Assembly: GCF_030549615.1 (NCBI RefSeq)
Contig: NZ_CP130832.1
Location: 1,550,001 to 1,614,000, forward strand
Origin: Stenotrophomonas sp. 610A2
GTDB lineage: Bacteria; Pseudomonadota; Gammaproteobacteria; Xanthomonadales; Xanthomonadaceae
DNA: 64,000 nucleotides
Direction: 5' to 3'
The notes below the pieces were generated by a model. That model saw nothing but the letters and a program-made list of their open reading frames with translations. It searched no databases and was not told the DNA's origin. Below, piece after piece: positions 24,913 through 33,022 of this stretch (position 1 is the stretch's first letter; the number at the start of each line of letters is the position of its first letter). A program made the translations under genes and the position numbers.

Positions 24913-25677
24913 TCAGGCGCTCCCACCGAAGAGACGGTCCACCTCATCCCGCTCTTCCTGCGTATACGCCTTGCCCAGATACTTGCCGGAATACTCCATC
25001 GCCCCAGAGAGGAAGCGGTGCGCAATTTGGTTACAGGGATCAATCGTAGTATCGAGGTGCAGGTTGAATACGAAGCCCACCCGTGCAGCCAACTGGCCAG
25101 TCTCTTCCAGCACGGGTCGCAAAAGCTTCATGTCCAAAAACGGACCGATGACCGCATCCATCCCGTCCGGGCGAAGCATGGCGAACCCGTTGAGGTTAGG
25201 GTGCGAGCCCAGGGTGCAGAACTTCTTGTAGATCTCTTCGCGGCGACTCTTGCCCAGGCCCGCTCTGTCATCCAGCGTCTTGCGAATGACGGAAGGACCG
25301 AACTCTCTCACCAGTTGCTTGGGATCCGCCTTACGCCATACCTCGATCTGCTCAGGCGCTCCATAGAAGTAGTCCGCCAGCTCCGAGGTCTCGATCAGAT
25401 CGCGGAGAGTCGCAACGGCAGCTTGGTAGTAGCCACTCGCGGTGAGCTTCCACGCCGCGGCAAAGCTATTGAAGCAGCGCATGCCCAGCTGCGCGATGGT
25501 CTTCCCATCGTCGCTCTTGTCGTGGTGCTGGCGCAGCATGTCCAGGATGTCCATGGTGCGCTCCATTAGATCCAGATGGTCCACCAGGTCTGGGGATTGC
25601 CTGGCGAAGACCAGCGTTTTTGTCCGCAGCTCTTCTTCGCCACGGTGCAACATGCGCAGATTGTTGGGGATGCTCAT
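24913..25677 (-). CDS. Helical protein inside the umuDC operon, unknown
   Basis: 254 aa, all-helical. The region AAWKLTASGYYQAAVATLRDLIETSELADYF has the pattern of DUF5677-like or HEPN-like proteins that group with stress or defence genes. It overlaps the upstream gene by ATGA and sits just before umuC, so it is co-expressed with the mutagenesis genes. This insertion between umuD and umuC is unusual; normally the two genes are adjacent. Exact family and function not assigned. Confidence 0.55.
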   Translation of the reverse strand: MSIPNNLRMLHRGEEELRTKTLVFARQSPDLVDHLDLMERTMDILDMLRQHHDKSDDGKTIAQLGMRCFNSFAAAWKLTASGYYQAAVATLRDLIETSELADYFYGAPEQIEVWRKADPKQLVREFGPSVIRKTLDDRAGLGKSRREEIYKKFCTLGSHPNLNGFAMLRPDGMDAVIGPFLDMKLLRPVLEETGQLAARVGFVFNLHLDTTIDPCNQIAHRFLSGAMEYSGKYLGKAYTQEERDEVDRLFGGSA

Positions 25678-26048
25678 GCGCCTACCGTCTCACGGTTCAA
25701 GATCAGAGAGAGCACGCCAGCAAGACGTTGCAACTCGCCCTCCTCTGTGGGGCAGCGGTGGTAGAGCTCATTGACGTCCAGGACCATCGCTATACGCGCC
25801 TCACCACTGCCGTCTTCCAGCACCGTGATGGGTAGCTCATAGATGCACGTTTGCGTCCAGCTACGCCAAAGGCGAAGCACGCCTTCATCCAGCCAGATGA
25901 TCCACCGGTCATCCATGTCCTGGGGCCACAGGCCTGCGCGAAGGGCATCAAGCTCAGCGGGGGTGAAACGGCGGCGATAGGACATAGGCCATTGCGCGCC
26001 TTGCATGGGCGCGATCTTGGCCTTCCACTTGGTTGCAAGGTCTTCCAT
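25674..26048 (-). CDS. Conserved small protein of the umuD operon
   Basis: 124 aa from the ATG at 26048 (MEDLATKWK), chosen because it lies just after the umuD stop; an upstream in-frame start at 26084 would overlap umuD. Trp-rich, with a PAELDALRAGLWPQDMDDRWIIWLDEG core that looks like a compact alpha/beta fold. Not recognised. Its position between umuD and the other two genes suggests a role in the SOS-type response. Coupled to the next gene by ATGA. Confidence 0.5.
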   Translation of the reverse strand: MEDLATKWKAKIAPMQGAQWPMSYRRRFTPAELDALRAGLWPQDMDDRWIIWLDEGVLRLWRSWTQTCIYELPITVLEDGSGEARIAMVLDVNELYHRCPTEEGELQRLAGVLSLILNRETVGA

Positions 26049-26053
26049 GTTGC

Positions 26054-26578
26054 TTACCGTCGATAGTGTCGGGTGATGGACCAAGTGATGACGCCCCAGA
26101 CCAAGAGTTCATCCTCAGGCGGCACGATGATGGACGCATGATCTGGGTTGCCGGTTCGAAGCTCGACCTGGCGCCCCCGGATGCAAAGCTGTTTGACCGT
26201 GTAGCCCCCGTCCCATAGCACCATGACGATATCCAGGTGCTTGGCATTGATGGAGCGATCGACCACCAGGATGTCCCCTGAGTGGATCCCGAAATCCCGC
26301 ATGGAGTTGCCGGAGGCCTCAACGAAGTAGGTGGCCAGCGGGTTGCGGATGCATCTGGCCGTAAGGTCCAGGTCCTCCCCCATGTGGTCCTCAGCGGGGC
26401 TTGGGAAGCCAAGCTCGGCCCGAGTGTTCAGTAGGGGGCGCAACATGGCCTGGGGAAGCGCTGAGGCAGCGCTAAGCAGGCCTGGTGGATCGGGTAGGGC
26501 AGCAGCCAAGGCAAGGCTGGCCGCCACTGCGGGGTCTGCTGAGTAGCTGGCGGAATGGAGATGTGCGTGGTCGTTCAT
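26054..26578 (-). CDS. umuD: UmuD-like S24 peptidase
   Basis: 174 aa from the ATG at 26578 (MNDHAHLHS) with GGAAG upstream. The S24 peptidase domain has the nucleophile in SGNSMRDFGI, the general-base Lys in the strand TVKQLCI, and the family segment GFPSPAEDHMGEDLDL just after the expected self-cleavage site, where Leu-Gly replaces the Cys-Gly of E. coli UmuD. An Ala-rich N-terminus of about 60 residues is longer than in E. coli. RecA-stimulated self-cleavage activates UmuC. First gene of a minus-strand operon. Confidence 0.88.
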   Translation of the reverse strand: MNDHAHLHSASYSADPAVAASLALAAALPDPPGLLSAASALPQAMLRPLLNTRAELGFPSPAEDHMGEDLDLTARCIRNPLATYFVEASGNSMRDFGIHSGDILVVDRSINAKHLDIVMVLWDGGYTVKQLCIRGRQVELRTGNPDHASIIVPPEDELLVWGVITWSITRHYRR

Positions 26579-26903
26579 GGCGGCGAGCTTCCGGGGTTGT
26601 TGAATCACCCGGTGAGACGCACCGGGGAGACAGGTTAGGGACGCCGATCCGAAGCCCGCAATTAGTATTTGGCTGAACAGCCGTAAGACCTTGTCCGATC
26701 ACAGGCTGGTGAGTGGCGTGGAACCAAAAACCACCCCGGCCTTCCTGTTCCACGCGCAGCGGCCCGGCCGCCAATCGAACAGCGTCAAGAGAAGGTTGGA
26801 ACAGGATCGCTCTTGCAGGCGCCAAAGACGAAAAATCAAAACTGTAAATACCTTTTGCAGTTCATGTCGAACTGCCATGCAACTAAGCAAAAAGGTATTT
26901 CAA
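26579..26903. promoter_or_regulatory. Divergent region between umuD and the 26904 gene
   Basis: 325 noncoding bases. On the minus strand a segment near 26660-26680 (AAATACTAATTGC) partly resembles the TTAGTA-type half-site of Xanthomonas LexA boxes, but no full palindrome is seen. The right end holds a long nested inverted repeat (26846-26900). The umuD promoter must lie here. Confidence 0.4.
26846..26900 (+). promoter_or_regulatory. Nested stem-loop covering a ribosome-binding site
   Basis: Outer arms AAATACCTTTT (26846-26856) and AAAAGGTATTT (26890-26900), 11 bp perfect; inner arms GCAGTTC (26857-26863) and GAACTGC (26869-26875), 7 bp, loop ATGTC. The right outer arm contains AAAGG, the ribosome site of the ATG at 26904, so the RNA would fold to hide it. 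It could equally be a protein-binding palindrome. Confidence 0.6.
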
Positions 26904-27125
26904 ATGAAGATCGACTCTTACCAAATGGGGCGCTTGACTGCGCTCTTCCTTGCCACTGGCGACTCAATCCCCGCCCAGTTCCAGGATCGCAAACCCAAGC
27001 CATTCCATCAGGACATTGAAGCAACGGATCCGGTGATGATCGCCAACATCGAGAAGCAGGGTTGGCACATCCGTCAGATCGAGCTAACGATCACTGCGAC
27101 AACGGGAGCGCCACCGCACAAGTAA
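26904..27125 (+). CDS. Small hypothetical protein behind a hairpin leader
   Basis: 73 aa. N-terminal helix with an MGRLTALFLATGDSIPAQF pattern, then Lys/Pro-rich and a C-terminal strand (HIRQIELTITA). Not recognised. The ATG at 26904 is directly behind the nested stem-loop that covers its AAAGG. The short size and structured leader suggest post-transcriptional control. Followed by a copy of the dispersed GGGCTTCGCCC repeat. Confidence 0.55.
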   Translation: MKIDSYQMGRLTALFLATGDSIPAQFQDRKPKPFHQDIEATDPVMIANIEKQGWHIRQIELTITATTGAPPHK

Positions 27126-27200
27126 AAAGCGGTTGATGGGGCTTCGCCCATCCTCTCAAAGCGGGGATGGGCGGGGCTGCTTCGCCGAGTGGTAAGGCGG
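27126..27200 (+). repeat. Dispersed hairpin repeat (copy 1, divergent)
   Basis: AAAGCGGTTGATGGGGCTTCGCCCATC followed by a second GGGATGGGCGGGGC hairpin half. It shares the AGCGGTT...GGGCTTCGCCC core with copies at 34645, 36088, 40381 and 42100. The GGGC-TTCG-CCC hairpin at the 3' end of a gene could stabilise or terminate transcripts. Confidence 0.45.
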
Positions 27201-27216
27201 ATCCAAGATTCCGAGT

Positions 27217-28113
27217 ATGGCCAAGCAATTGAAGTGGCAGAATTGGGAAATCTTTTTCTGGTGTGCCATGCCCATTTCATTCGAGCCAGATGGCGACGAT
27301 ATCGTTTGGCGGCAGACGTTTGACCGTCCAGCCATCTATCTGGATATCTTCGCAATCCGCCACATCGCGAAGAGTGAGGAGCTGACCCAGCGGCTGAGCC
27401 AGGCAATCAAGCGCCAGCACGGCACATGGATGTTCGCCCCCTCTACTGTCTCAGAGTTCGCTCGCTTCTCAGATGGCAGGCATTCGGCTGCGGCCGATGA
27501 GCTGTTGAGGGCCGTGCTTCCCAACATCTACCTTGCCCACCCCGAGGCGGAAGAGGGGTGGGGACAAGGAAGCTTTGACGAGGATCCAGACCGGCCTTTT
27601 CCCGTTGCCGACGAGCCAAACATGGAGTTCTTCTCTCGCAAATTCGCGAAGACAGGGGACACCACTGAGGCCATGCTTAACTTGTTCGCGATGCTCCATG
27701 AGCATCGTGAAAAGATGAGCGATGTGCTGGACGATGTCGCTGACCGCTTTATCCAGAGCATCGTGTCAAATCGTCAGGACGACAAGTTCAGGGCTGCGAC
27801 CAAGGCCTCTCGACCTGACGGTATTCGCTCGCGGATCAAGATCATCTCTGGGGCGTTGATGCGCGACTGGATCCTGGACCTGAATTCCACCATCGACCGC
27901 AATGATGCGATGGATTTCTCGCATGCCCTAAACGCTGTGAACTACTGCGATTTGATCATGCTCGATGCAGGATGGGAGCGAAGGGTCAATGCGTTGCGCC
28001 TGAGCATTGCGGAAAGTGGGATCCCAATGACCGTGGCTCAGTGCTTCTCCCTACGCCACGACGGCATGGAGCGCTTCCTCACTGCCCTGGAAAACTGGCC
28101 GAAGCATTCATAG
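27217..28113 (+). CDS. PIN-domain-like nuclease, tentative
   Basis: 298 aa. Features of a PIN fold: an early acidic residue after a beta strand (RPAIYLDIFAIRHI, about residue 43), then FAPSTVSEF with an acidic position in a helix, and a late DAMDFSHALNAVNYCDLIMLDAGWERRV segment resembling the D...A...A..C D...TD region. PIN nucleases cleave RNA, often as toxins. The order and spacing are loose, hence moderate certainty. Convergent with the HNH gene at 28108 (6-base overlap). Located among other defence-type genes. Confidence 0.5.
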   Translation: MAKQLKWQNWEIFFWCAMPISFEPDGDDIVWRQTFDRPAIYLDIFAIRHIAKSEELTQRLSQAIKRQHGTWMFAPSTVSEFARFSDGRHSAAADELLRAVLPNIYLAHPEAEEGWGQGSFDEDPDRPFPVADEPNMEFFSRKFAKTGDTTEAMLNLFAMLHEHREKMSDVLDDVADRFIQSIVSNRQDDKFRAATKASRPDGIRSRIKIISGALMRDWILDLNSTIDRNDAMDFSHALNAVNYCDLIMLDAGWERRVNALRLSIAESGIPMTVAQCFSLRHDGMERFLTALENWPKHS

Positions 28114-28452
28114 TGCCAGCTTGATCCCCAGGCAGTGCCAGGTGCCCTTGGCCATCTTGCGCCGCACAAACTCCCGGTAGGTTTCCGGATCCGGTGGGTT
28201 CTTCCGCCGATGACGCCTGACATTGCAAAGCCAGCACGCCGCGGAAATATTTACACCCCCTTGGCCCCCGTCGCGCTTGGCGACCAGGTGCTCAGCGGTG
28301 CACCGGAGAGGGTTGGCGGTTTTAGGACGTAGGCCTAGTGGTGCTAGCTCCTCAGGAGAGGCTCGCCACATGGGCAGGTTGCAGTAGCAGCAACGGCCAC
28401 CTTGGGCATTGAAGGCGGCATTTCGGGCGGATTTGTAGCGGTTTGGCATATG
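28108..28452 (-). CDS. HNH endonuclease-like protein
   Basis: 114 aa from the ATG at 28452 (MPNRYKSAR) with GGAACC upstream; the longer upstream frame looks noncoding. HNH features are a zinc CCYC pair (GGRCCYCNLPM), a catalytic-type EHL (RCTAEHLVAKRDGG) and NISAACWLCNVRRHRRK with the second Cys pair and His/Asn. Small single-domain HNH nucleases occur in phages and mobile elements. The protein is very basic at its C-terminus, which could hold DNA. Confidence 0.75.
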   Translation of the reverse strand, partial: HMPNRYKSARNAAFNAQGGRCCYCNLPMWRASPEELAPLGLRPKTANPLRCTAEHLVAKRDGGQGGVNISAACWLCNVRRHRRKNPPDPETYREFVRRKMAKGTWHCLGIKLAL

Positions 28453-28668
28453 CAGGTTCCAGGACGGGAGCGAGGGGGGTTGTTCTCCCAACGGCTGTTT
28501 ACAGTCCGATTGGGCACCTGGCGCCGTATGGGCATATGCAGGCTGAAACGCTGGCGATTTATCGACCAACGTGAAGCGCGGCGGTAGGGGCCAACGCTTA
28601 CCACTGGCGGTTTTCCGGCCAGCGGGCCATTTATCGCGCCAGAGCGTGCCCGATGTCAAGATAGGGCC

Positions 28669-28905
28669 ATGAAGACCCGTGCTGAACTCGCCCACCTCCT
28701 GGATGCTCTGGAACAGGCTCTGCCTGCCTTGGTGTCCGACCACCCTGATCCCGCGGACTTTTGGCCCGCCTTCGCTGGCCAAGCTGACCTAATCGAGGAC
28801 GCCGCGGGGTCGGGGGACGACGCCTGCTATGTCCAGGATCGAATCGGGGCCATGTTGGGCAAGTTCGGGTTTGCCACCCTCCACATCGACGTAAGAGAAC
28901 CGTAA
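28669..28905 (+). CDS. Small acidic protein upstream of the GmrSD-like gene
   Basis: 78 aa, acidic, helical (AHLLDALEQALPALVSDHPD...QADLIEDAAG) with a C-terminal strand (FATLHIDVREP). Not recognised. The ribosome site is weak (AAGATAGGG). It ends 20 bases before the GmrSD-type gene and is probably in the same operon; a small acidic protein here could be a regulator or an immunity-type partner, but this is only positional. Confidence 0.45.
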   Translation: MKTRAELAHLLDALEQALPALVSDHPDPADFWPAFAGQADLIEDAAGSGDDACYVQDRIGAMLGKFGFATLHIDVREP

Positions 28906-28925
28906 GCAAAGGATCCAGGGGATAC

Positions 28926-30815
28926 ATGGACGCAAAAACCAATCAGCTTGACGCACTGTTCGACGGCAACAAGTTCTACCAGGTGCCGCTGTTCCAAAGG
29001 CCCTATGTGTGGGATGAGAAAGAGAACTGGGAGCCGCTTTGGGAAGACATCCAAGCGCTCCTGGACAAGCGGCTTCGCACAGGCAAGGCGCACCCACACT
29101 TCATGGGCGCCATCGTGCTCGAACAGGTGCCCAACCCCGCAGGTTCCATCGAGACACGCTTGGTCATCGATGGCCAGCAACGCTTCACCACCCTTCAAGT
29201 CTTCCTCATGGCAGCGCGCAACCTCTGTGCTGCGAAGGGTGCAGAGAAGTTTGCGGGTCGCTTCACGGGGTTGATCGAGAACGCGGCCAACCGTGCGGAG
29301 ACCGAGGAGGAGAAGTTCAAGCTCCTTCCCACCAACTCAGACCGTCCTGCGTTCCGTCTGGTGTGCGAGTCGTCTTCCGATGCAGAGGTAGAGCAGGGGG
29401 CCAAGGGAAAGCCAGAGCTTCATGGCAGCCAGATCGTTGGCGCCTATCGCTATTTCAGCAAGCACCTGACCGACTGGGCTGCGGGCAAGCTGGATGATGA
29501 GGCCGATGTCGAGGCGCTATCCGGCAAGACAGTTGAGGACCGCCTGGAATGCATCTGGCTAGTGGTGCAGGACGGGTTGCAGCTGGTGGTGATCAACCTG
29601 ACTGCGGGAGATGAAACGCAAGTCATCTTCGAAACACTCAATGCCCGCGGCACCGAGCTTTTACCGGCAGACCTCATCAAGAATTACCTGTTCCGCAAGG
29701 CAGCGAGGGTAGAGGGTGCGACGGAGAAGGATGTAGAAAAGCTCTACGCCAAGCATTGGGAGCGCTTCGACAGCAAGTTCTGGCGCGAACCCGTCCAGCA
29801 GGGGCGCATCTACCGCCCCCGCATTGACCTTTTCATCAACCACTACCTGTCCATGATGACTCGGGATGAGGTGAAGTCCACTCATCTGTTCAATGCCTAC
29901 AAGAGCTTTGTAGATCATGCGGAGGCGGATCCAGAAGCAAGCATTCCGGTTCCCACGACACCCGCGGCCCATATCCAGCAACTGGCTCAATTCGGGGATA
30001 TCTTCCAGGCGTTCTATGAGCCCAAAGACCATGACGCTTTGGCGCTGTTCCTACGGCGTCTGGAAGCGGTAGATACGGCCACGGTCTATCCGTTCCTCCT
30101 GTATGCCTATGCGAGCTTGATGCCAGACAACAAGGATGAGTTCGACAAAATCTTAGGCGTGCTCGAAAGCTTCCTGATGCGCCGCCTGATCACCAATTAC
30201 ACGACGAAGAACTACAACCGGCTGTTTGTGGACCTGATCAAGGCCGTTGAGAAGGCGGGCGGAGTGTCCGCGGCCACAGTCGCAGAGCAACTGGGCAAGG
30301 GCACTGGCGAGAGCACCAAGTTCCCAACGGATGATGAATTGCTCGTGGCGATCTTCGAGCAGGAGCTTTATGGCAGGTTGGCGCAGAAGAAGGTTCGTGC
30401 TGTGCTTGAAGCCTTGGATGCATTCTCCATGTCGAGCAAGAGCGAAGCGATCGCAATGCCATCGAAACTCACCATCGAGCATGTGATGCCGCAAACCTGG
30501 CTTACCCACTGGCCACTACCCGATGCTGCCCAGGTGGATGAGCTGACCAAGCAGAAAGCCATGGTTCGCCGTAGCGTGATGCTCAACACCTTGGGCAACC
30601 TGACCTTGATCACGGGTAAGTTCAATTCATCATTGCAGAATGCCTCCTGGGCCAAGAAGCGCCCGGAGCTCCTGACGTATTCCAAGATGAACCTGACTCG
30701 CTACTTCCATGCCCCGCACGCCGATGAGTGGCACGAAGACGCTATTCGCGCCCGCACTGAGCACTTGTTTGCTCAGTTGCTGAAGATCTGGCCGAGCGTT
30801 GCCAAGGCGGCCTGA
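28926..30815 (+). CDS. GmrSD-type restriction protein (DUF262/DUF1524)
   Basis: 629 aa single-chain. N-terminal DUF262 (GmrS-like, ParB-type NTPase fold): PLFQRPYVW (about 21-29) and the signature IDGQQRFTTL (about 80-89). C-terminal DUF1524 (GmrD-like HNH nuclease): IEHVMPQTW (about 517) with LNTLGNLTLITGKFNSSLQN. GmrSD enzymes are type IV restriction systems that cut glucosylated or otherwise modified phage DNA using NTP. Fused single-chain forms of this length are common. AGGGG precedes the ATG. It heads a run of tightly spaced genes to 33387 that includes a SRAP protein. Confidence 0.88.
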   Translation: MDAKTNQLDALFDGNKFYQVPLFQRPYVWDEKENWEPLWEDIQALLDKRLRTGKAHPHFMGAIVLEQVPNPAGSIETRLVIDGQQRFTTLQVFLMAARNLCAAKGAEKFAGRFTGLIENAANRAETEEEKFKLLPTNSDRPAFRLVCESSSDAEVEQGAKGKPELHGSQIVGAYRYFSKHLTDWAAGKLDDEADVEALSGKTVEDRLECIWLVVQDGLQLVVINLTAGDETQVIFETLNARGTELLPADLIKNYLFRKAARVEGATEKDVEKLYAKHWERFDSKFWREPVQQGRIYRPRIDLFINHYLSMMTRDEVKSTHLFNAYKSFVDHAEADPEASIPVPTTPAAHIQQLAQFGDIFQAFYEPKDHDALALFLRRLEAVDTATVYPFLLYAYASLMPDNKDEFDKILGVLESFLMRRLITNYTTKNYNRLFVDLIKAVEKAGGVSAATVAEQLGKGTGESTKFPTDDELLVAIFEQELYGRLAQKKVRAVLEALDAFSMSSKSEAIAMPSKLTIEHVMPQTWLTHWPLPDAAQVDELTKQKAMVRRSVMLNTLGNLTLITGKFNSSLQNASWAKKRPELLTYSKMNLTRYFHAPHADEWHEDAIRARTEHLFAQLLKIWPSVAKAA

Positions 30816-30818
30816 CAC

Positions 30819-31109
30819 ATGATGATGATTCAAGAGGCGGTGCTGGCGCTTGCGGGTTCTAGCACCATGCGCGCTGAGGGCATTGACGAGAACTTTGCCG
30901 CCCTGTTCGCCCGCAACATGGAAAACTTCGACGCGCTACCAGAAGGCGTGAGGACGAAGATCGCAGACCAGTTCACGGCAATGGCCCATGAGCTTTCCTA
31001 CTCGGAAAGTGTGGCCAGGAAGCACAGCGAGGAGAAGGAAAAGGCGCTGGCCATATGGTTGAAATCCATCAATCTCTTGCTGGCCATGAACAAGGTTTGG
31101 ACCAAGTGA
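30819..31109 (+). CDS. Small helical protein in the GmrSD operon
   Basis: 96 aa, helical and acidic-to-neutral (ENFAALFARNMENFDALPEGVRTK, ARKHSEEKEKALAIWLKSINLLLAMN). ATG at 30819, with two further ATG codons in line, 4 bases after the GmrSD stop. Not recognised. The last codons overlap the start of the next gene (GTGA), so translation is coupled. It could be a small coiled-coil accessory subunit. Confidence 0.5.
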   Translation: MMMIQEAVLALAGSSTMRAEGIDENFAALFARNMENFDALPEGVRTKIADQFTAMAHELSYSESVARKHSEEKEKALAIWLKSINLLLAMNKVWTK

Positions 31110-31603
31110 GCATGGGTGGAAACTCCGAAAATCAGATCCGGCCGGACGAGGCCACCTTGGTGGCCACCAGGTTTGCAGTCTTGGTGAATGAGGGCAGGTG
31201 CTGGAAATGCGCCGAGCTAACACCCATGGCGGCAATATGGGTGCTGAGCTACACCGAGATTGACCATGAAGAGAACGACCACCTTGTCAGCCAGGATGCG
31301 GCCGTTTTGCACTATGTGGGCGGGATGACGGAGGAGGTGCACAGCCAGGTTCTTGCCGTAGCCCCTTGGCTTCGCTATGTCCATACGGAAGGGGCGGGCA
31401 CCACCTATCTCGCCAACCACTGTGAGCGGTGCGATACGGTTCAGGGCGACTGGTTCGTATTTGGAGTGGATGGCCCCTTCTTTCCTCAGACAGCAGAAGA
31501 GGTGGCCAAGATCAAAGTGTTACCTGGGCAGGGCACGTTCCATGGTGTCGCCAGTCCATCGGTTTCCTCATGGATGGATGAGATAGCGAGACATGTGCAA
31601 TGA
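31106..31603 (+). CDS. Zinc-binding protein with two CxxC pairs
   Basis: 165 aa from a GTG at 31106 overlapping the previous stop; the ATG at 31112 is an alternative. Two cysteine pairs, CWKCAELTPM and CERCDTVQGDW, about 80 residues apart, probably bind one zinc ion in a DNA- or protein-binding fold. No enzyme motif seen. The family is not named, but similar proteins with CW.C...TP...A are common in defence-type operons. Overlaps the next gene (ATGA). Confidence 0.55.
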   Translation: MSMGGNSENQIRPDEATLVATRFAVLVNEGRCWKCAELTPMAAIWVLSYTEIDHEENDHLVSQDAAVLHYVGGMTEEVHSQVLAVAPWLRYVHTEGAGTTYLANHCERCDTVQGDWFVFGVDGPFFPQTAEEVAKIKVLPGQGTFHGVASPSVSSWMDEIARHVQ

Positions 31604-32037
31604 CAAGTTCACTTGATATTCCACACTGGATTGAGCGGATCAACCAGCTCAATGGATGGCTATGTGCGTTCCCAATGCCTCAGGAATATCGGGAACGAAC
31701 CACTTTTCGTGAATTTCACGAGCTAGTTCAGGCCAAGCAATCTGAGCTGGGACTCACACCAGAAGTGATCGCACAGCTTCGGGATGTCGTGGGCAACTCA
31801 GACCTGGATTGGGCATGGCAGGAAGTCGGCATGACGGAGGACAACCGGGAGATGCTGTGCCCAACCTACTTCATAGATCTACCCATGAACTACTACTGGA
31901 TGGACGAATACGAGCCCGTTATCAAGGCAGTTGATGACTACATGGATAGCCAGCCACCGGGTAAGAACATTCCGGACGAGGAACTACTGGAGGTCGTCCA
32001 AGAACACTTGCCGCCGCCCTCTCAGGCATCAAGTTAG
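31600..32037 (+). CDS. Small acidic protein, unknown
   Basis: 145 aa, acidic, rich in aromatic residues (FIDLPMNYYWMDEYEP). No domain recognised. The start overlaps the previous gene by ATGA, and the SRAP gene follows after 10 bases. Part of the coupled GmrSD-SRAP operon; a role as a partner or immunity factor is speculative. Confidence 0.5.
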   Translation: MTSSLDIPHWIERINQLNGWLCAFPMPQEYRERTTFREFHELVQAKQSELGLTPEVIAQLRDVVGNSDLDWAWQEVGMTEDNREMLCPTYFIDLPMNYYWMDEYEPVIKAVDDYMDSQPPGKNIPDEELLEVVQEHLPPPSQASS

Positions 32038-32047
32038 AGGATTTTCA

Positions 32048-33022
32048 ATGTGCTACTCCGCTGAAGCTTGGACTCTATACGACAACTACGTCAACGAATT
32101 TGGCGCAGAGATCGACATTGAAGAATTCTGGAAAGTCTATTTGCAGCGCGACGAGAAATACCGGATCCGCAAGAAGATGTCAGACGGGACGAAAATTCCC
32201 AAAGGCATGGATCTGAATTTTCTGCCTCCCAAATCGGAGGTAGGGAAGAAGATTCAGGAGCTTATCGCCGAGTGGAACGGACGCAAGCTTGCTGAGAGCG
32301 AAGCCGAGCTCGCCACCCAGGAAGCGCGCCTTGCCGCGGCCGAAGCAAAGTTGGCAGTAAAGGAAACCAAGACCGCGCTCAATGAGCAGCGGATCGCCGG
32401 CAACAAGATCAAGCAGATGAAACGCTGGATCGAGGACGCAAAGCGCACCAAGCACAAACCCGAGACCGATGACCGGATTTTTCCAGACTGGTATGCCCCG
32501 GTCCTTATCGTTGAGAACGGCAAGCGGGTTGTGCGTCCTATGCGCTACCACTGCCGGCCCGCAGGTATGGATCCCAGTATCGATCGCACCAAGACCGGCC
32601 AGGTCTCGGGCACCTACAACGCGAGGCGCGACAATCTCACGCGTTTCTGGCGGAACCAATTCGGTTACACCCATGGACTCATGCTCGCCGAGACCTTCTA
32701 CGAGAACGTGGATGATGGGAAGGGCGGCAGCAAGGAGATCCACTTCCGGCCGCGAACTGGCGAGACAATGTATATCGCATGCCTGTATTCGCACTGGGTA
32801 GACCCCAAGGGCCAAGAGCCGGATCTATGGTCTTTCGCAGCGATTACCGATGAGCCCGAACCTGAGGTTGCCGCGGCCGGACATGACCGCACGATCATCA
32901 ATATCAAGCCAGAACACGTCGACGCTTGGCTCAATCCTGATCCCAACAACTTGGACGCTCTGTTCGCTATCTTCGATGACAAGCGGCATCCGTATTACGA
33001 GCTGATCAAGGAAGCAGCGTGA
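32048..33022 (+). CDS. SRAP (YedK/HMCES-type) abasic-site protein
   Basis: 324 aa. The second residue is Cys (MCYSAEAW), which in SRAP proteins becomes the catalytic N-terminus that forms a covalent link to abasic sites. TYNARRDN (about 188), an active-site Glu in GLMLAETFYE (about 216) and HDRTIINIKPEH (about 278) match the other conserved residues. An unusual Ala/Glu/Lys-rich helical insertion (about residues 80-125) separates the N-terminal strand from the core; ordinary YedK (about 220 aa) lacks it. ATG at 32048. It overlaps the next gene (GTGA). Confidence 0.85.
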   Translation: MCYSAEAWTLYDNYVNEFGAEIDIEEFWKVYLQRDEKYRIRKKMSDGTKIPKGMDLNFLPPKSEVGKKIQELIAEWNGRKLAESEAELATQEARLAAAEAKLAVKETKTALNEQRIAGNKIKQMKRWIEDAKRTKHKPETDDRIFPDWYAPVLIVENGKRVVRPMRYHCRPAGMDPSIDRTKTGQVSGTYNARRDNLTRFWRNQFGYTHGLMLAETFYENVDDGKGGSKEIHFRPRTGETMYIACLYSHWVDPKGQEPDLWSFAAITDEPEPEVAAAGHDRTIINIKPEHVDAWLNPDPNNLDALFAIFDDKRHPYYELIKEAA

